From assembly GCA_000621905.1 (NCBI GenBank), contig JHXB01000002.1:1-64000 (forward strand): a DNA stretch of 64,000 bases, read 5' to 3'. The stretch comes from Lachnospiraceae bacterium NC2004. Its GTDB lineage: Bacteria; Bacillota; Clostridia; Lachnospirales; Lachnospiraceae. A program made the translations under genes and the position numbers. Positions 20,797 through 32,244 of the stretch are shown one piece after another. Each line of letters starts with the position of its first letter. Within the stretch, counting starts at the first letter, position 1. Under the pieces are notes generated by a model, which saw nothing but the letters and a program-made list of their open reading frames with translations, was not told where the DNA came from and made no database searches.

Positions 20797-21990
20797 ATGA
20801 TCAGTAATGTCCTTATGTTTAGAAGAGCAAATGTCTGCTATGACACTCTTAACATATTTACCGACAAAGTAGCTTCGTGTCTTAATAATCGCGGGATTAA
20901 GGTGGATTTTATTAACCTTGATTCTAAGGATGTCGAGGGTGAGATTTATAGAGTAATCAATAAAAGATATGACGCTTGTTTGACATTTAACTCTGTGGGG
21001 CAACACGGATTTAAGGTTAACGGGCAGTTCTTGCTCGATTACATGAAGGTGCCTTTTTATAATTACATAGTCGATCATCCTATGAGACATTATAAGCATC
21101 TTTGCGTGCCACTTAAAGACTATCACGTGTTTTGTCTTGATATGGGGCATGAGGAATATATATCTAAGCATCACCCGAATATCAAGTCTGTGCATACGCT
21201 TCCGCTTGGCGGCTGGGTTAATGAAGGTAAAGGGCTAAAGCCAATCGGCGACAGACGGTATGATGTTGTCATGACCGGTAGTTACTACAGCCTGTCAGAT
21301 ATTGAGGACACTATTCTTAAAGGCGACAAGCAGTTTATTGATCTTGCGATTGCGACGATTAATTATATGCTTGATAACAGGAGTGTGAGCAACGAGGAAG
21401 CGCTTGAAGCAGTTTTGGACGCGAACTCTATTGAGGTTGATGATTCAGCATTTGCAATGTATCTTAACAAGATTGACAGGTCTAATCACTATGTCAATGC
21501 CTATGTAAGAGAAGAGGTTGTAAGATATATAATCGATTCGGGAGCTAGTCTTCATTTGTTTGGAGATGGATGGGATAAGTTAAATGTTGACGACTGGAAG
21601 AATACAGTTATCCATAAAGGAGTTCCTTATACTGAGACAGCTGACATATATGCCGACGCCAAGGTTGTTCTTAATACGATGCCTTGGTTTAAGAAGGGGC
21701 TTCATGATAGAGTTCCTACCGCTATGCTTAACGGTGCTGTAGCTTTAACTGATACAACAGAGTATATTGACAACTTCTTTAGGACTGAGGGTGATGATGC
21801 TGAGCTTTTGACATTTGACATAGCTAACCCTGGTGAAGCGGTTCGGAAACTTAATCTTTTACTTAGTGATACTGCACTCCTTGAAGGTATATCCGAAAGT
21901 GGAAGGTTAAAGGCATTAAATGACTTGACCTGGGAGAGTAGAGTTGACCAAATGATAAAGATTTTTGAAGAAAATAAAATAAATACTTGA
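20797..21990 (+). CDS. CgeB-like glycosyltransferase inserted between rplA and rplJ
   Basis: This encodes 397 residues from the ATG at 20797 (GAGGAGG upstream). It is clearly paralogous to the N-terminal module of the gene at 15979: compare YNYIVDHPMRHYKH, LHLFGDGWDKLNVDD and MPWFKKGLHDRVPTAMLNGA with the matching parts of that protein. The C-terminal helix LKALNDLTWESRVDQMIKIF resembles the CgeB tail. It is a predicted cytoplasmic GT-B glycosyltransferase with an unknown acceptor. Its position inside the otherwise conserved L11-L1-L10-L7/12 block is unusual. Its stop codon lies within the -35 box of the rplJ promoter. Confidence 0.85.
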   Translation: MISNVLMFRRANVCYDTLNIFTDKVASCLNNRGIKVDFINLDSKDVEGEIYRVINKRYDACLTFNSVGQHGFKVNGQFLLDYMKVPFYNYIVDHPMRHYKHLCVPLKDYHVFCLDMGHEEYISKHHPNIKSVHTLPLGGWVNEGKGLKPIGDRRYDVVMTGSYYSLSDIEDTILKGDKQFIDLAIATINYMLDNRSVSNEEALEAVLDANSIEVDDSAFAMYLNKIDRSNHYVNAYVREEVVRYIIDSGASLHLFGDGWDKLNVDDWKNTVIHKGVPYTETADIYADAKVVLNTMPWFKKGLHDRVPTAMLNGAVALTDTTEYIDNFFRTEGDDAELLTFDIANPGEAVRKLNLLLSDTALLEGISESGRLKALNDLTWESRVDQMIKIFEENKINT

Positions 21991-22015
21991 CTTATAAGAG
22001 TTGTTGTGATAAAGT
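21987..22015 (+). promoter_or_regulatory. Promoter of rplJ-rplL
   Basis: TTGACT (21987-21992), a 17-base spacer and TAAAGT (22010-22015). The -35 box includes the stop codon of the preceding glycosyltransferase gene. Confidence 0.65.
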
Positions 22016-22146
22016 ATGCAAGGATTAACCGCCGAAGACAGTAGGTGTCGTAAGACGTAACGCATGCAACCTACCGAGGATGTAATTTATTTCAATTATT
22101 TTTGGATTGATATTGCACTTCATGTTTTCGGACATGAAGTTTTTTA
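22016..22146 (+). promoter_or_regulatory. Ribosomal protein L10 leader RNA with terminator
   Basis: The leader has ACCGCCGAAGACAGTAGGTG and, after a loop, ACCTACCGAGGATG, whose GTAGGT/ACCTAC arms (22041-22046 and 22069-22074) pair. This is the conserved L10-leader pattern in Firmicutes. Downstream, ACTTCATGT/ACATGAAGT (22117-22140) and a T run make an intrinsic terminator. Binding of L10(L12) to the leader is known to repress rplJL; the terminator suggests that this happens by attenuation. Confidence 0.85.
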
Positions 22147-22196
22147 TATCTTATTAGTCCTTTGGATGGTTAAAATATTTAAAGGAGGATAAAAAA

Positions 22197-22730
22197 GTGG
22201 CAAAAGTAGAATTAAAACAGCCTATCGTAGAAGAGATTAAAGAGAGCTTAAATGATGCACAGGCAGTAGTTTTGGTTGATCACAGAGGTCTTACTGTTGC
22301 AGAGGATACAGATCTTCGTAGACAGCTTCGTGAGAACGATGTAATTTACAAAGTTTACAAGAACACCATGATCAATCTTGCTATCAAGGATACAGAGTAT
22401 GCAGACCTTGCTAAGGATCTTGAAGGTCCTACAGCTATGGCAGTATCTAAGACAGATGCTACAGCACCTGCTCGTATTCTTTGCAAGTTCGCTAAGAACG
22501 CTCCTGCACTTGAGGTTAAGTCAGGATTTGTTGATGGTCTTTACTATGATGCTAAGGGTATCGACACCTTATCTAAGGTTCCTAGCAAGGAAGAATTGCT
22601 TTCAAAGTTACTTGGCAGCTTCAAATCACCTATTACCAACTTTGCACGTGTTATCAAGCAGGTTGCAGAGCAGAAGGATAGCGGAGAGGCTCCAGCCGAG
22701 GCAGCAGCTGAGGCACCAGCGGAAGCATAA
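22197..22730 (+). CDS. rplJ: 50S ribosomal protein L10
   Basis: This encodes 177 residues from a GTG start with AAAGGAGG upstream. It begins MAKVELKQPIVEEIKESLND, with AQAVVLVDHRGLTVAEDTDL typical of L10, and ends in an Ala/Glu/Pro tail that anchors L7/L12 dimers. It is translated after the L10 leader and followed by rplL. Confidence 0.96.
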   Translation: MAKVELKQPIVEEIKESLNDAQAVVLVDHRGLTVAEDTDLRRQLRENDVIYKVYKNTMINLAIKDTEYADLAKDLEGPTAMAVSKTDATAPARILCKFAKNAPALEVKSGFVDGLYYDAKGIDTLSKVPSKEELLSKLLGSFKSPITNFARVIKQVAEQKDSGEAPAEAAAEAPAEA

Positions 22731-22783
22731 TTATTTAGTTTACATTTAACATTTTTATTATTAATGAATTGGAGGATTATATC

Positions 22784-23155
22784 ATGACAGTTGATGAGAT
22801 TTTAGAAGGTATTGACAGTTTAACTGTATTAGAGCTTAATGATTTAGTATCTAAGGTTGAGGAGAAGTACGGCGTTTCTGCAGCAGCAGGCGTTGTAGTT
22901 GCAGCAGCAGGTGCAGCTGGCGGAGAAGCTGGCGGAGCTGAAAAGGATGAGTTTGATGTAGAGCTTACCGAGGTTGGTGGCGCTAAGGTTAAGGTAATCA
23001 AGGTTGTTCGTGAGGTTACCGGTCTTGGACTTAAGGAAGCTAAGGAAGTTGTTGACGGTGCTCCTAAAGTTATCAAGGAAGGCGCTTCTAAGGCTGAGGC
23101 TGAGGACATCAAGACTAAGCTTGAGGCTGAGGGTGCTAAGGTTACTCTTAAGTAA
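22784..23155 (+). CDS. rplL: 50S ribosomal protein L7/L12
   Basis: This encodes 123 residues from the ATG at 22784 (GGAGG upstream). An N-terminal dimerisation helix, an Ala/Gly hinge ([16 protein letters not shown]) and the C-terminal factor-binding domain ([20 protein letters not shown]) are all present. It recruits translation GTPases. A strong terminator follows, so rpoBC has a separate promoter. Confidence 0.97.
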   Translation: MTVDEILEGIDSLTVLELNDLVSKVEEKYGVSAAAGVVVAAAGAAGGEAGGAEKDEFDVELTEVGGAKVKVIKVVREVTGLGLKEAKEVVDGAPKVIKEGASKAEAEDIKTKLEAEGAKVTLK

Positions 23156-23177
23156 TTTTGCTTTTGTTTTTTATCCT

Positions 23178-23206
23178 GCCTGCGGTATATTGCCGCAGGC
23201 TTTTTT
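23178..23206 (+). terminator. Intrinsic terminator of rplJL
   Basis: GCCTGCGG, loop TATATTG, CCGCAGGC, then seven T residues. Confidence 0.9.
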
Positions 23207-23243
23207 ATTGGCTATGAGTATTTAGTGAAGTCGGGCGGTTTGG

Positions 23244-23272
23244 TTGACTAAGAAAAATGCCTTTGTTATAAT
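23244..23272 (+). promoter_or_regulatory. Promoter of the exported Ig-like protein gene
   Basis: TTGACT (23244-23249), a 17-base spacer and TATAAT (23267-23272). Confidence 0.75.
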
Positions 23273-23310
23273 TTATTTGTTTAATAAGAATGATAAAAGG
23301 CGTGATATTT

Positions 23311-24189
23311 ATGAAGAAGTTTATTAGAAAGATAGTTGTTTTAATTGTAATGGCAGTTATTATTGTGGGTGAGTCATCATTTGCCACAACTGCAAATGCT
23401 GCTACCACTTATACCAAAGCCAAGATTGATTCTACAATCACATCCAAGACCAAGTCTATTACTTCATACAAGAAGAAGATCAAGAATCTTAAGAAGAAGA
23501 TTAAGAAGAAGTCTACCAAGGCGTCTCTTAAGAAGAAATACAAGAAGCAGGTTAAGACATACACCAACAAGATTGATGCCATAGAGTACGAGATTGTTGC
23601 GCTTCAGTATGCACTTACTACTGTTGTTACAGATATTTCCGTTGATCTTGATGGAGATCTTAAGTATGATGTCAACGAGGATTACATTATTACTTACTCG
23701 GTTGACAATATGTCTAAGAAGTATCCTAGCGATATCAAATGGGCTTCTAGCAATACTGATGTTGCTACTATAGCCGAATATAACGGTGACCTAACGCTTT
23801 CAATAGTGGGAGCCGGTGATACTACAATTTCTGTTGTTTGTTCTTCAAGCAACTTGATTACAACTCTTGATGTTCATGTCGATGAGCCGAATGCATATGT
23901 TGAAGATGTCAATGTAGCCTCAAGGAATATTACCATTTCCATGGGAGAAGACTATGTTGATAATTATCAGATTGTGTTTGCTGACAGCACTAAGCCTTAT
24001 GATGAGGATTTGGGCTGGAGTTCATCTGATCCTGGTGTAGCTACTGTTACATGGGTTACAGATCCTAACGACAACACCAAGGGTACTTACACAATTCATC
24101 CTGTTGAGCCGGGCGTGGCAAGGATTTCAATCATTTCTGATTACAGCGAAGGCGGCACAACTATCGATGTAAAAGTAGTTGTTAAATAA
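23311..24189 (+). CDS. Exported Lys-rich protein with two BIG2-like Ig domains
   Basis: This encodes 292 residues. The start at 23311 puts a Sec signal first (MKKFIRKIVVLIVMAVIIVG, likely cut after ATTANA at 30). Residues ~35-100 are an extremely Lys-rich coiled-coil segment (KKKIKNLKKKIKKKSTKASL), which may bind wall polymers or nucleic acid. Two Ig-like repeats follow, with BIG2 marks WASSNTDVATIAE and WSSSDPGVATVTW. There is no LPxTG or other anchor. It is monocistronic, with its own promoter, between rplL and rpoB. Confidence 0.75.
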   Translation: MKKFIRKIVVLIVMAVIIVGESSFATTANAATTYTKAKIDSTITSKTKSITSYKKKIKNLKKKIKKKSTKASLKKKYKKQVKTYTNKIDAIEYEIVALQYALTTVVTDISVDLDGDLKYDVNEDYIITYSVDNMSKKYPSDIKWASSNTDVATIAEYNGDLTLSIVGAGDTTISVVCSSSNLITTLDVHVDEPNAYVEDVNVASRNITISMGEDYVDNYQIVFADSTKPYDEDLGWSSSDPGVATVTWVTDPNDNTKGTYTIHPVEPGVARISIISDYSEGGTTIDVKVVVK

Positions 24190-24193
24190 CCTC

Positions 24194-24222
24194 TTGACAC
24201 AGAGTATTCATTGTGATAGAAT
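24194..24222 (+). promoter_or_regulatory. Promoter of rpoBC
   Basis: TTGACA (24194-24199), a 17-base spacer and TAGAAT (24217-24222), followed by a 170-base untranslated leader. Confidence 0.75.
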
Positions 24223-24281
24223 ACTATTCTGTATCGGTATGGGTTTTTATCTCTTAATACTATAACTTAATATTAATTGTT

Positions 24282-24320
24282 AGGGCGCGGTAGGGTTCTA
24301 GCGGTTTTTTGCGCTTTTTT
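24282..24320 (+). promoter_or_regulatory. Possible attenuator in the rpoB leader
   Basis: AGGGCGC (24282-24288) can pair with GCGCTTT (24311-24317), and the T run ends at 24320. The loop is large (about 22 bases) and the stem is partly wobble, so this is only a candidate. Confidence 0.3.
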
Positions 24321-24392
24321 ACATGTGCGATTATAGGTATAGCGGGGATACTTATATATGATACGAATATTATATAAGAGGTGAAGCACTCG

Positions 24393-27300
24393 ATGAAGAA
24401 AAGCAGAATCAACCTTATCAAAGCCGGCAAAGATGTCCGTATGAGTTATGCTCGTAAAAAAGAGATTCTTGATATGCCTAATTTGATTGAGGTACAGCGA
24501 GATTCCTATCAATGGTTCCTGGATGAGGGATTAATGGAAGCATTCAATGATGTAATGCCTATTGAAGACCGAAGTGGGGACTTTAGTTTGTCATACCAGA
24601 GCCACAGGTTCTGTTACGACGAGATTAAGTATAACATTGAACAATGTAAGGAATATGGCGTCACCTATGCCGTACCACTTAAAGTTAAATTAGCTCTTCG
24701 TAACATGAAGGAAGAGTCAGACGAGATCATAGAGAATGAGATTTTCATGGGAGACTTGCCTCTTATGACAGAGACAGGTACTTTCGTAGTCAATGGTGCC
24801 GAGCGTGTTATCGTAAGCCAGTTGGTTCGTTCTCCTGGAGTATACTATACTCTTGACAGAGACAAGTTCGGTAAGAGATTATTCAATTCCCAGGTTATTC
24901 CTAATAGAGGTGCATGGTTAGAGTACGAGACAGACACTAACGATGTATTTTATGTGCGCGTGGACAGAAATCGTAAAGTTCCTGTAACCGTGCTTATTCG
25001 TGCGCTTGGTGTTGGCACTGATGCTGAGATCAAGGAGCTTTTTGGCGAGGACAGAAAGATTCTTGCTACATTGGAGAAGGACATTTCAACAGATCAGAGA
25101 ACAGGTCTTGAGGAATTATATAAGAAGATCAAACCTGGCGATCCATTTTCAGAGGACAATGCGTATAACTTGATAACAGGTATGTATCTTGACGATGGTA
25201 AGTACGATCTTGCTAAGGTTGGACGTTTCAAGTTCAACAAGAAGCTTTCTTTAAGAAATCGTGCTATTGGTCGTGTGCTTTCACAGGATGTAGTTGATCC
25301 ATCAACAGGTGAGGTTATCTACGCTGCAGGTACAACTCTTACCAAAGAGGTTTGTGATGATATCCAGTATAAGGCAGTTGAGTACATTTTCGTTGAAGTT
25401 AATGTAACACCTGGTATGGGAGACAACTTCCCTAGCGAAGTTAAGATTCTCTCTAACATGATGGTAGATATCACAGAGTGGACTCCATTTTCTAAGGAGG
25501 ATGCTATCGCTCTTGGTATTACTGAGGAAGTATATTATCCTGAACTCAAGAATATATTAGAGCAGGCAGGTGGCAACGAGACAGAGCTTAAGAAACTCAT
25601 CACCCGCAATATTACTAAACTTATTCCAAGACATATCACATTAGAAGATATATTTGTATCAATTAACTATAACATCACCGTTCAGTACGGAATCGGTAAC
25701 TTCGATGATATCGATCACTTGGGTAACCGTCGTATCCGTGCAGTCGGAGAGCTCTTACAGAACCAGTACAGACTTGGTCTCTCTCGTCTTGAGCGTGGTG
25801 TAAGAGAGAAGATGCAGACTATGGATGAGGAGAACATCAGCATCCAGTCGCTCATTAATATTAAGCCTGTAACAGGTGTTATCAAAGAGTTCTTTGGAAG
25901 CTCTCAGCTTTCACAGTTCATGGATCAGAACAACCCTCTTGCAGAGCTTACACACAAGAGACGTTTATCAGCACTCGGACCTGGTGGTCTTTCAAGAGAT
26001 CGTGCCGGATTCGAGGTTCGTGACGTACACTATACACACTATGGTCGTATGTGCCCTATTGAGACCCCTGAGGGACCTAACATCGGTCTTATCAACTCAC
26101 TTGCTACATACGCAAGAATCAATGAGTACGGTTTCGTAGAGGCTCCATACTTCAAGTGTGACAAGTCAGATCCTAAGAACCCTCGTGTTACAGATGAGGC
26201 TATTTATCTGACTGCCGATGAGGAAGATAATTACCATGTAGCTCAGGCTAATGCTAAGCTTGATGAGAATGGCTACTTTGTTAATGATAATGTAGCAGGT
26301 CGTTATAAAGAGGAGACAGCTGAGTTCTCTAAGGAACTTATCGATCTTATGGATGTATCTCCTAGAATGGTATTCTCGGTTGCAACATCGATGATTCCAT
26401 TCCTTCAGAACGACGATGCTAACCGTGCGCTCATGGGTTCCAACATGCAGCGTCAGGCCGTACCTCTTCTTATTACCGAGGCACCTGTTGTTGGTACAGG
26501 TATGGAAGAGAAGGCAGCGGTTGATTCAGGTATCTGTATTCTTGCTAAGAGAGACGGTGTTGTTGAGATTTCTTCAAGTACCGAGATCGTAGTAAGACCT
26601 GATGATGCTACTAAGGAGAAGGATGTATATCATCTTACTAAGTTTGCTAGAAGCAACCAGAGTAACTGTGTTAACCAGAGACCTATCGTATTTAAGGGTG
26701 ACAAGGTTAAGAAGGGACAGGTTATCGCTGACGGAGCATCTACCGATCACGGTGAGATAGCTCTTGGTAAGAACCCGCTTATCGGATTTATGACCTGGGA
26801 AGGTTATAACTACGAGGATGCCGTTCTTATGAGCGAGCGTATGGTTCAGGATGACGTTTATACATCAGTACATATCGAGAAGTATGTTGCAGAAGCAAGA
26901 GATACCAAGCTCGGACCTGAAGAGATCACTAAGGATCTTGCAGGACTTGGCGAGGACGTATTAAAGGATCTCGACGAGAACGGTGTAATCCGTGTCGGTG
27001 CTGAGGTTCGTGCGGGAGATATCTTGGTTGGTAAGGTAACTCCTAAGGGAGAGACAGAGCTCACTCCTGAAGAGAGACTTCTTAGAGCTATCTTTGGTGA
27101 GAAGGCCAGAGAGGTTCGTGATACCTCACTTCGTGTACCTCATGGAGCTTATGGTGTAATCATGAGTACACAGACATTTACAAGAGAGAACAAAGACGAG
27201 TTGTCACCTGGTGTCAACAAGTCAGTCAATGTATATATAGCACAGAAACGTAAGATCAGTGTCGGTGATAAGATGGCTGGTCGACATGGTAACAAGGGTG

Positions 27301-28292
27301 TAATTTCCCGTATCTTACCTGTTGAGGATATGCCATTCTTACCTAATGGACGCCCACTTGATATCGTGCTTAATCCTTTGGGTGTGCCTTCGCGTATGAA
27401 CATTGGACAGGTGCTTGAGATTCACTTGTCTTTGGCAGCTAAGGTACTCGGTATCAACGTTTCAACTCCAATCTTTAACGGTGCTAACGAGGTTGACATT
27501 ATGGAGACCTTAGAGCTCGCTAACGATTATGCTAACGAAGAATGGGATGTCTTCGAAGAGCGTTGGGGTGACAAAGTCGATGACGGTGTTATGGAATATC
27601 TTTCAGAGCACAGAGATCATAGAGAAGAGTGGAAGGGAGTTCCAATCAACAGAACCGGTAAGGTTCAGCTTAGAGACGGTAGAACAGGTGAGGAATTTGA
27701 CAACCCTGTTACAATCGGTTTCATGCATTACTTGAAGCTCCACCACTTGGTTGACGATAAGATTCATGCCCGTTCAACCGGTCCTTACTCATTAGTAACG
27801 CAGCAGCCACTTGGTGGTAAAGCACAGTTCGGTGGACAGCGTTTCGGAGAGATGGAGGTTTGGGCTCTTGAGGGTTACGGAGCTGCTTATACACTCCAGG
27901 AGATTCTTACCGTTAAGTCCGATGATGTAGTAGGTCGTGTTAAGACATACGAGTCAATCATTAAAGGTGAGAATATTCAGGAGCCGGGTGTACCTGAGTC
28001 GTTCAGAGTGCTCCTTAAAGAGTTCCAGTCGCTTGCTCTTGACATCAATGTCTTAGATGAGAACGGTGAAGTAATCAAGATTCAGGAAAATGTTGATTAC
28101 AGCACAAGAAACCCTGAGATGGTTTCAATGATTAGTGAGAGCAATGCTCGTACTCCTGACAAAGAGTCAGAGTACAAGTCAAGCAATAGCTTTGGCGAAG
28201 TTACAGTTTCTAAGGATGGAGACATTTATGAATCTGAGGACTTCGATGAAGTTATGGATGATGTAGAAGATTTTGAAGATATTGATGAATAA
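24393..28292 (+). CDS. rpoB: DNA-directed RNA polymerase beta subunit
   Basis: This encodes 1,299 residues. The ATG at 24393 is 9 bases from AAGAGGTG, and a GTG at 24381 lies inside that site. The family blocks are complete, including the rifampicin-pocket segment [20 protein letters not shown], which matches wild type, [20 protein letters not shown] and [20 protein letters not shown]. The C-terminal tail is acidic ([18 protein letters not shown]). It is followed after 17 bases by rpoC. Confidence 0.98.
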   Translation: MKKSRINLIKAGKDVRMSYARKKEILDMPNLIEVQRDSYQWFLDEGLMEAFNDVMPIEDRSGDFSLSYQSHRFCYDEIKYNIEQCKEYGVTYAVPLKVKLALRNMKEESDEIIENEIFMGDLPLMTETGTFVVNGAERVIVSQLVRSPGVYYTLDRDKFGKRLFNSQVIPNRGAWLEYETDTNDVFYVRVDRNRKVPVTVLIRALGVGTDAEIKELFGEDRKILATLEKDISTDQRTGLEELYKKIKPGDPFSEDNAYNLITGMYLDDGKYDLAKVGRFKFNKKLSLRNRAIGRVLSQDVVDPSTGEVIYAAGTTLTKEVCDDIQYKAVEYIFVEVNVTPGMGDNFPSEVKILSNMMVDITEWTPFSKEDAIALGITEEVYYPELKNILEQAGGNETELKKLITRNITKLIPRHITLEDIFVSINYNITVQYGIGNFDDIDHLGNRRIRAVGELLQNQYRLGLSRLERGVREKMQTMDEENISIQSLINIKPVTGVIKEFFGSSQLSQFMDQNNPLAELTHKRRLSALGPGGLSRDRAGFEVRDVHYTHYGRMCPIETPEGPNIGLINSLATYARINEYGFVEAPYFKCDKSDPKNPRVTDEAIYLTADEEDNYHVAQANAKLDENGYFVNDNVAGRYKEETAEFSKELIDLMDVSPRMVFSVATSMIPFLQNDDANRALMGSNMQRQAVPLLITEAPVVGTGMEEKAAVDSGICILAKRDGVVEISSSTEIVVRPDDATKEKDVYHLTKFARSNQSNCVNQRPIVFKGDKVKKGQVIADGASTDHGEIALGKNPLIGFMTWEGYNYEDAVLMSERMVQDDVYTSVHIEKYVAEARDTKLGPEEITKDLAGLGEDVLKDLDENGVIRVGAEVRAGDILVGKVTPKGETELTPEERLLRAIFGEKAREVRDTSLRVPHGAYGVIMSTQTFTRENKDELSPGVNKSVNVYIAQKRKISVGDKMAGRHGNKGVISRILPVEDMPFLPNGRPLDIVLNPLGVPSRMNIGQVLEIHLSLAAKVLGINVSTPIFNGANEVDIMETLELANDYANEEWDVFEERWGDKVDDGVMEYLSEHRDHREEWKGVPINRTGKVQLRDGRTGEEFDNPVTIGFMHYLKLHHLVDDKIHARSTGPYSLVTQQPLGGKAQFGGQRFGEMEVWALEGYGAAYTLQEILTVKSDDVVGRVKTYESIIKGENIQEPGVPESFRVLLKEFQSLALDINVLDENGEVIKIQENVDYSTRNPEMVSMISESNARTPDKESEYKSSNSFGEVTVSKDGDIYESEDFDEVMDDVEDFEDIDE

Positions 28293-28309
28293 GAAAGGAG
28301 AAGGCATAG

Positions 28310-31300
28310 ATGTCAGAAGCAGTAACAAATAACGATGGACAGTTAAAATTTGATGCGATTAAGATTGGACTTGCCTCTCCGGACAAGATTCGTGAGTGGT
28401 CAAGAGGCGAGGTTACCAAACCTGAGACTATCAACTATAGAACTTTAAAACCAGAGAAGGACGGTCTTTTCTGTGAGCGTATATTTGGACCTCAGAAAGA
28501 CTGGGAGTGTCACTGTGGTAAGTACAAAAAGATTCGTTATCGCGGTGTAGTCTGCGACCGATGCGGTGTTGAGATCACCAAGTCAAGCGTCAGACGTGAG
28601 CGTATGGGACATATAGAGCTTGCAGCTCCTGTCTCACACATTTGGTATTTCAAGGGTATTCCTAGTAAGATTGCCCTTATGCTTGATATAACTCCAAAGG
28701 CGTTAGAGAAGGTTCTCTATTTTGGAGAGTATATTGTAGTAGATCCGGGTGAGACTAATCTCACCAAGAAGCAGGTTATCTCTCATGAGGAGTATGGCAA
28801 TACAATCAGAGAGTTTGGTCCTGGTTCGTTTGTAGCTGAGATGGGTGCAGAGGCTGTTAAGAAGCTTCTTTCAGAGATCGACCTTGACAAAGAGGTTGAT
28901 GCATTAAGAGAAGAGTTCGAGAATTCTTCGACCCAGAATCAGAAGAGAGCTAAGATTGTTAAGAGACTTGAGGTTATGGAGGCGTTCCGTAACTCTGACA
29001 ACCGTCCTGAGTGGATGATACTTGATGTTATTCCTGTAATCCCACCAGATTTAAGACCTATGGTTCAGCTTGACGGTGGACGTTTCGCAACATCAGATCT
29101 TAACGATTTATACAGAAGAATTATCAATCGTAACAATCGTCTTAAGAAGCTTCTTCTTACAGATGCTCCTGATATGATTGTAAGAAACGAGAAACGTATG
29201 CTTCAGGAAGCTGTCGACGCTCTTATCGACAACGGTCGTAGAGGTCGTCCGGTAACAGGTCCTGGTAACAGAGCTTTGAAGTCACTTTCAGAGATGTTAA
29301 AGGGTAAGCAGGGACGTTTCCGTCAGAACTTGCTTGGTAAGCGTGTTGACTATTCAGGTCGTTCGGTTATCGTAGTAGGTCCTGAACTTAAGATATACCA
29401 GTGCGGTCTCCCTAAGGAGATGGCAATCGAGCTCTTCAAGCCATTCGTTATGAAAGAGCTTGTAGCAAGGCGTGATGATGTGCATAACATCAAGCAGGCT
29501 AAGAAGAAGGTAGAGAGATTAGAGGATGATGTATGGGATGTATTGGAGGATGTAATCAAAGAGCATCCGGTAATGCTTAACCGTGCACCGACTCTTCATA
29601 GACTTGGTATCCAGTCATTTGAGCCAATCCTTGTAGAAGGTAAAGCTATTAAGCTTCATCCGCTCGTATGTACAGCGTACAACGCGGACTTCGATGGAGA
29701 CCAGATGGCTGTGCATCTTCCACTTTCTGTTGAGGCTCAGGCTGAGAGTAGATTCCTTATGCTTTCACCTAACAACTTACTTAAGCCTTCAGATGGTGGA
29801 CCTGTGGCAGTTCCTTCACAGGATATGGTCCTTGGTGTATATTACCTCACCATGAACCCTGCCAATGATGATGATACCCCAGCCGGTATCAAGAAAGCTT
29901 ACGCAGCATACGAGAAGGCACTTAGTGAGGCTGAAGAAGCTAAGAAGAGCAAGGATAAAGATGTTAAGGCTACTGCTGATGAGCTTTTTGCTAAGGCAGA
30001 AGAGAAGCTTGAATATGCTAAGAAACTTGATAGAACTTCAGAGGAGGTTCTTAAGAACGCTCCTATATATAAATCAGAGAACGAGGCGTTGCTTGCTTAT
30101 GACAACAAGGCTGTAGGACTTCACGATATCATTCGCGTAAGACGTTATGGTAAGGATAAGGACGGCAATGACATTTCTCAGGTTGTAACTGCTACCGTTG
30201 GTCGTATCATTTTCAATGAGGTTATTCCTCAGGATCTTGGATATGTTGACAGAGAAGATGATGCTAACGCTTTAGAGTTCGAGATTAACTTCCGTGTTGG
30301 TAAGAAGCAGCTTAAGGCTCTTCTTGACAAATGTATCAACATTCACGGAGCTACAGATACAGCTGAAGTTCTTGATTATATCAAGGGACTCGGTTACTCA
30401 TATTCAACAAGAGCAGCCATGACAGTTTCCGTATCTGATATGACCATTCCTGAGTCTAAGCCTGAGATCTTAGCTGAGGCTCAGAAGAAGGTTGACTTTA
30501 TCAACAAGAGTTACAGACGTGGTCTTGTTACTGAAGATGAGCGTTATAAAGGCGTTATTGATGTATGGTTCAAGGCAGATGATAAGCTTGCCGGAGACCT
30601 CATCAAGGGTCTTGATAACCTTAACAATATTTACATGATGGCTGATTCCGGAGCCCGTGGTTCTAATCAGCAGATTAAACAGCTTGCAGGTATGCGTGGT
30701 CTTATGTCAGATACCCAGCAGCGTACCATTGAGCTCCCTATTAAGTCTAACTTCCGTGAAGGTCTTGACGTACTTGAGTATTTCATTTCTGCTCATGGTG
30801 CTCGTAAGGGACTTTCAGATACAGCGCTTCGTACTGCGGACTCAGGTTACTTGACTCGTCGTCTTGTAGATGTTGCGCAGGAGATCGTAATCAGAGAAGT
30901 AGATTGTGCACATGGTGCTGAGGAACTTCCGGGAATGTATGTAATTCCATTCCGTCAGGGTAAGAACGACTCAGAGGTTATCGAGAGCTTCAGAGATCGT
31001 ATCCTTGGAAGATATGCAGCAGAGTCAGTATTTGACAATGATGGCAATATGATTGTTAAACTCAATCATATGATTACTCCTGTAAGAGCAGACAAGATTA
31101 TTGCTGCAGGATATGGAGAGAAGGATCCTGAGACAGGAGAATACAGAGGAATCCGCATTCGTACCGCACTTTCATGCCAGTCTAAGAATGGTGTATGTTC
31201 TAAGTGCTACGGTGCTAACCTTGCAACAACACAGATGGTACAGGTTGGAGAGGCTGTCGGTATTATCGCTGCTCAGTCAATCGGTGAGCCTGGTACACAG

Positions 31301-32164
31301 CTTACAATGCGTAACTTCCATGCCGGTGGTGTAGCCGGTGGTGACGATATCACACAGGGTCTTCCTCGTGTCGAAGAGCTTTTCGAGGGTCGTAAGCCTA
31401 AGAGTATGGCTATTCTTGCTGAATTTGCCGGTGAGTGCCATATTCCTGATAACTCCTCATCAAGCGAGTCTAACCTTAAGCGTGAGGTTGTTGTTACCAA
31501 TAACGAGACAGGTGAGTCTAAGTCATACGCAATTCCTGCTAAGCAGACTATCAAGGTTTCTGATGGTCAGTATGTTGAGGCAGGTGCAGAGCTCACTAAT
31601 GGTTCATGTAACCCACATGATGTACTTAGAATCCGTGGCGTAAGAGCCGTTCAGGATTACATGCTTAGAGAGGTACAGAGTGTATACCGTCTTCAGGGTG
31701 TTGATATCAACGATAAGCACGTTGAGATTATCGTTAGACAGATGCTTAAGAAGATTAGAATAACTGAGTCAGGAGACAGTGAGTACTTACCTGGAAGCCA
31801 GGTTTCAGTTCTTGACTTTGAGGATACCAACAAGAAGCTTATTGCAGAGGGCAAGGCACCAGCTGAGGGAACAAGAATTATGCTTGGTATTACCAAGGCT
31901 TCTCTTGCTACCGATTCATTCTTGTCAGCAGCTTCATTCCAGGAGACCACCAAGGTTCTTACTGATGCTGCTATCTATGGTAAGACTGATCCTCTTGCAG
32001 GACTTAAGGAGAACATCCTTATCGGTAAGCTAATCCCTGCCGGTACCGGTATGAAGCGTTACCGTTCAGTTAAGCTTGACTCTGAGGAGACAAATGATGA
32101 GCCTTTCGATCTCGAGGCAATCGAGGCTGAAGCTGAGGCGGCATCAGAGAGTACAGAGGAATAA
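28310..32164 (+). CDS. rpoC: DNA-directed RNA polymerase beta' subunit
   Basis: This encodes 1,284 residues. The zinc site [20 protein letters not shown] is near residue 65, and the catalytic [14 protein letters not shown] is at about 460. Between YYLTMNP (about 510) and SENEALLAY (about 590) lies an extra charged helical stretch of about 60 residues ([20 protein letters not shown] onward), where many bacterial homologues have a short loop. It ends in an acidic tail. A terminator closes the operon 15 bases after the stop. Confidence 0.98.
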   Translation: MSEAVTNNDGQLKFDAIKIGLASPDKIREWSRGEVTKPETINYRTLKPEKDGLFCERIFGPQKDWECHCGKYKKIRYRGVVCDRCGVEITKSSVRRERMGHIELAAPVSHIWYFKGIPSKIALMLDITPKALEKVLYFGEYIVVDPGETNLTKKQVISHEEYGNTIREFGPGSFVAEMGAEAVKKLLSEIDLDKEVDALREEFENSSTQNQKRAKIVKRLEVMEAFRNSDNRPEWMILDVIPVIPPDLRPMVQLDGGRFATSDLNDLYRRIINRNNRLKKLLLTDAPDMIVRNEKRMLQEAVDALIDNGRRGRPVTGPGNRALKSLSEMLKGKQGRFRQNLLGKRVDYSGRSVIVVGPELKIYQCGLPKEMAIELFKPFVMKELVARRDDVHNIKQAKKKVERLEDDVWDVLEDVIKEHPVMLNRAPTLHRLGIQSFEPILVEGKAIKLHPLVCTAYNADFDGDQMAVHLPLSVEAQAESRFLMLSPNNLLKPSDGGPVAVPSQDMVLGVYYLTMNPANDDDTPAGIKKAYAAYEKALSEAEEAKKSKDKDVKATADELFAKAEEKLEYAKKLDRTSEEVLKNAPIYKSENEALLAYDNKAVGLHDIIRVRRYGKDKDGNDISQVVTATVGRIIFNEVIPQDLGYVDREDDANALEFEINFRVGKKQLKALLDKCINIHGATDTAEVLDYIKGLGYSYSTRAAMTVSVSDMTIPESKPEILAEAQKKVDFINKSYRRGLVTEDERYKGVIDVWFKADDKLAGDLIKGLDNLNNIYMMADSGARGSNQQIKQLAGMRGLMSDTQQRTIELPIKSNFREGLDVLEYFISAHGARKGLSDTALRTADSGYLTRRLVDVAQEIVIREVDCAHGAEELPGMYVIPFRQGKNDSEVIESFRDRILGRYAAESVFDNDGNMIVKLNHMITPVRADKIIAAGYGEKDPETGEYRGIRIRTALSCQSKNGVCSKCYGANLATTQMVQVGEAVGIIAAQSIGEPGTQLTMRNFHAGGVAGGDDITQGLPRVEELFEGRKPKSMAILAEFAGECHIPDNSSSSESNLKREVVVTNNETGESKSYAIPAKQTIKVSDGQYVEAGAELTNGSCNPHDVLRIRGVRAVQDYMLREVQSVYRLQGVDINDKHVEIIVRQMLKKIRITESGDSEYLPGSQVSVLDFEDTNKKLIAEGKAPAEGTRIMLGITKASLATDSFLSAASFQETTKVLTDAAIYGKTDPLAGLKENILIGKLIPAGTGMKRYRSVKLDSEETNDEPFDLEAIEAEAEAASESTEE

Positions 32165-32178
32165 TTCAAGTAATATAA

Positions 32179-32211
32179 AAATCCGGAAGCTTAATGCATC
32201 CGGATTTTTTA
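32179..32211. terminator. Terminator between rpoC and the convergent kinase-like gene
   Basis: AAATCCGGA, an 11-base loop, TCCGGATTTTTT. It ends rpoBC; A residues on the other arm may let it serve the minus-strand gene as well. Confidence 0.85.
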
Positions 32212-32244
32212 TTGTTATTATTGTAAGATAGTTAAAATGAGTAA

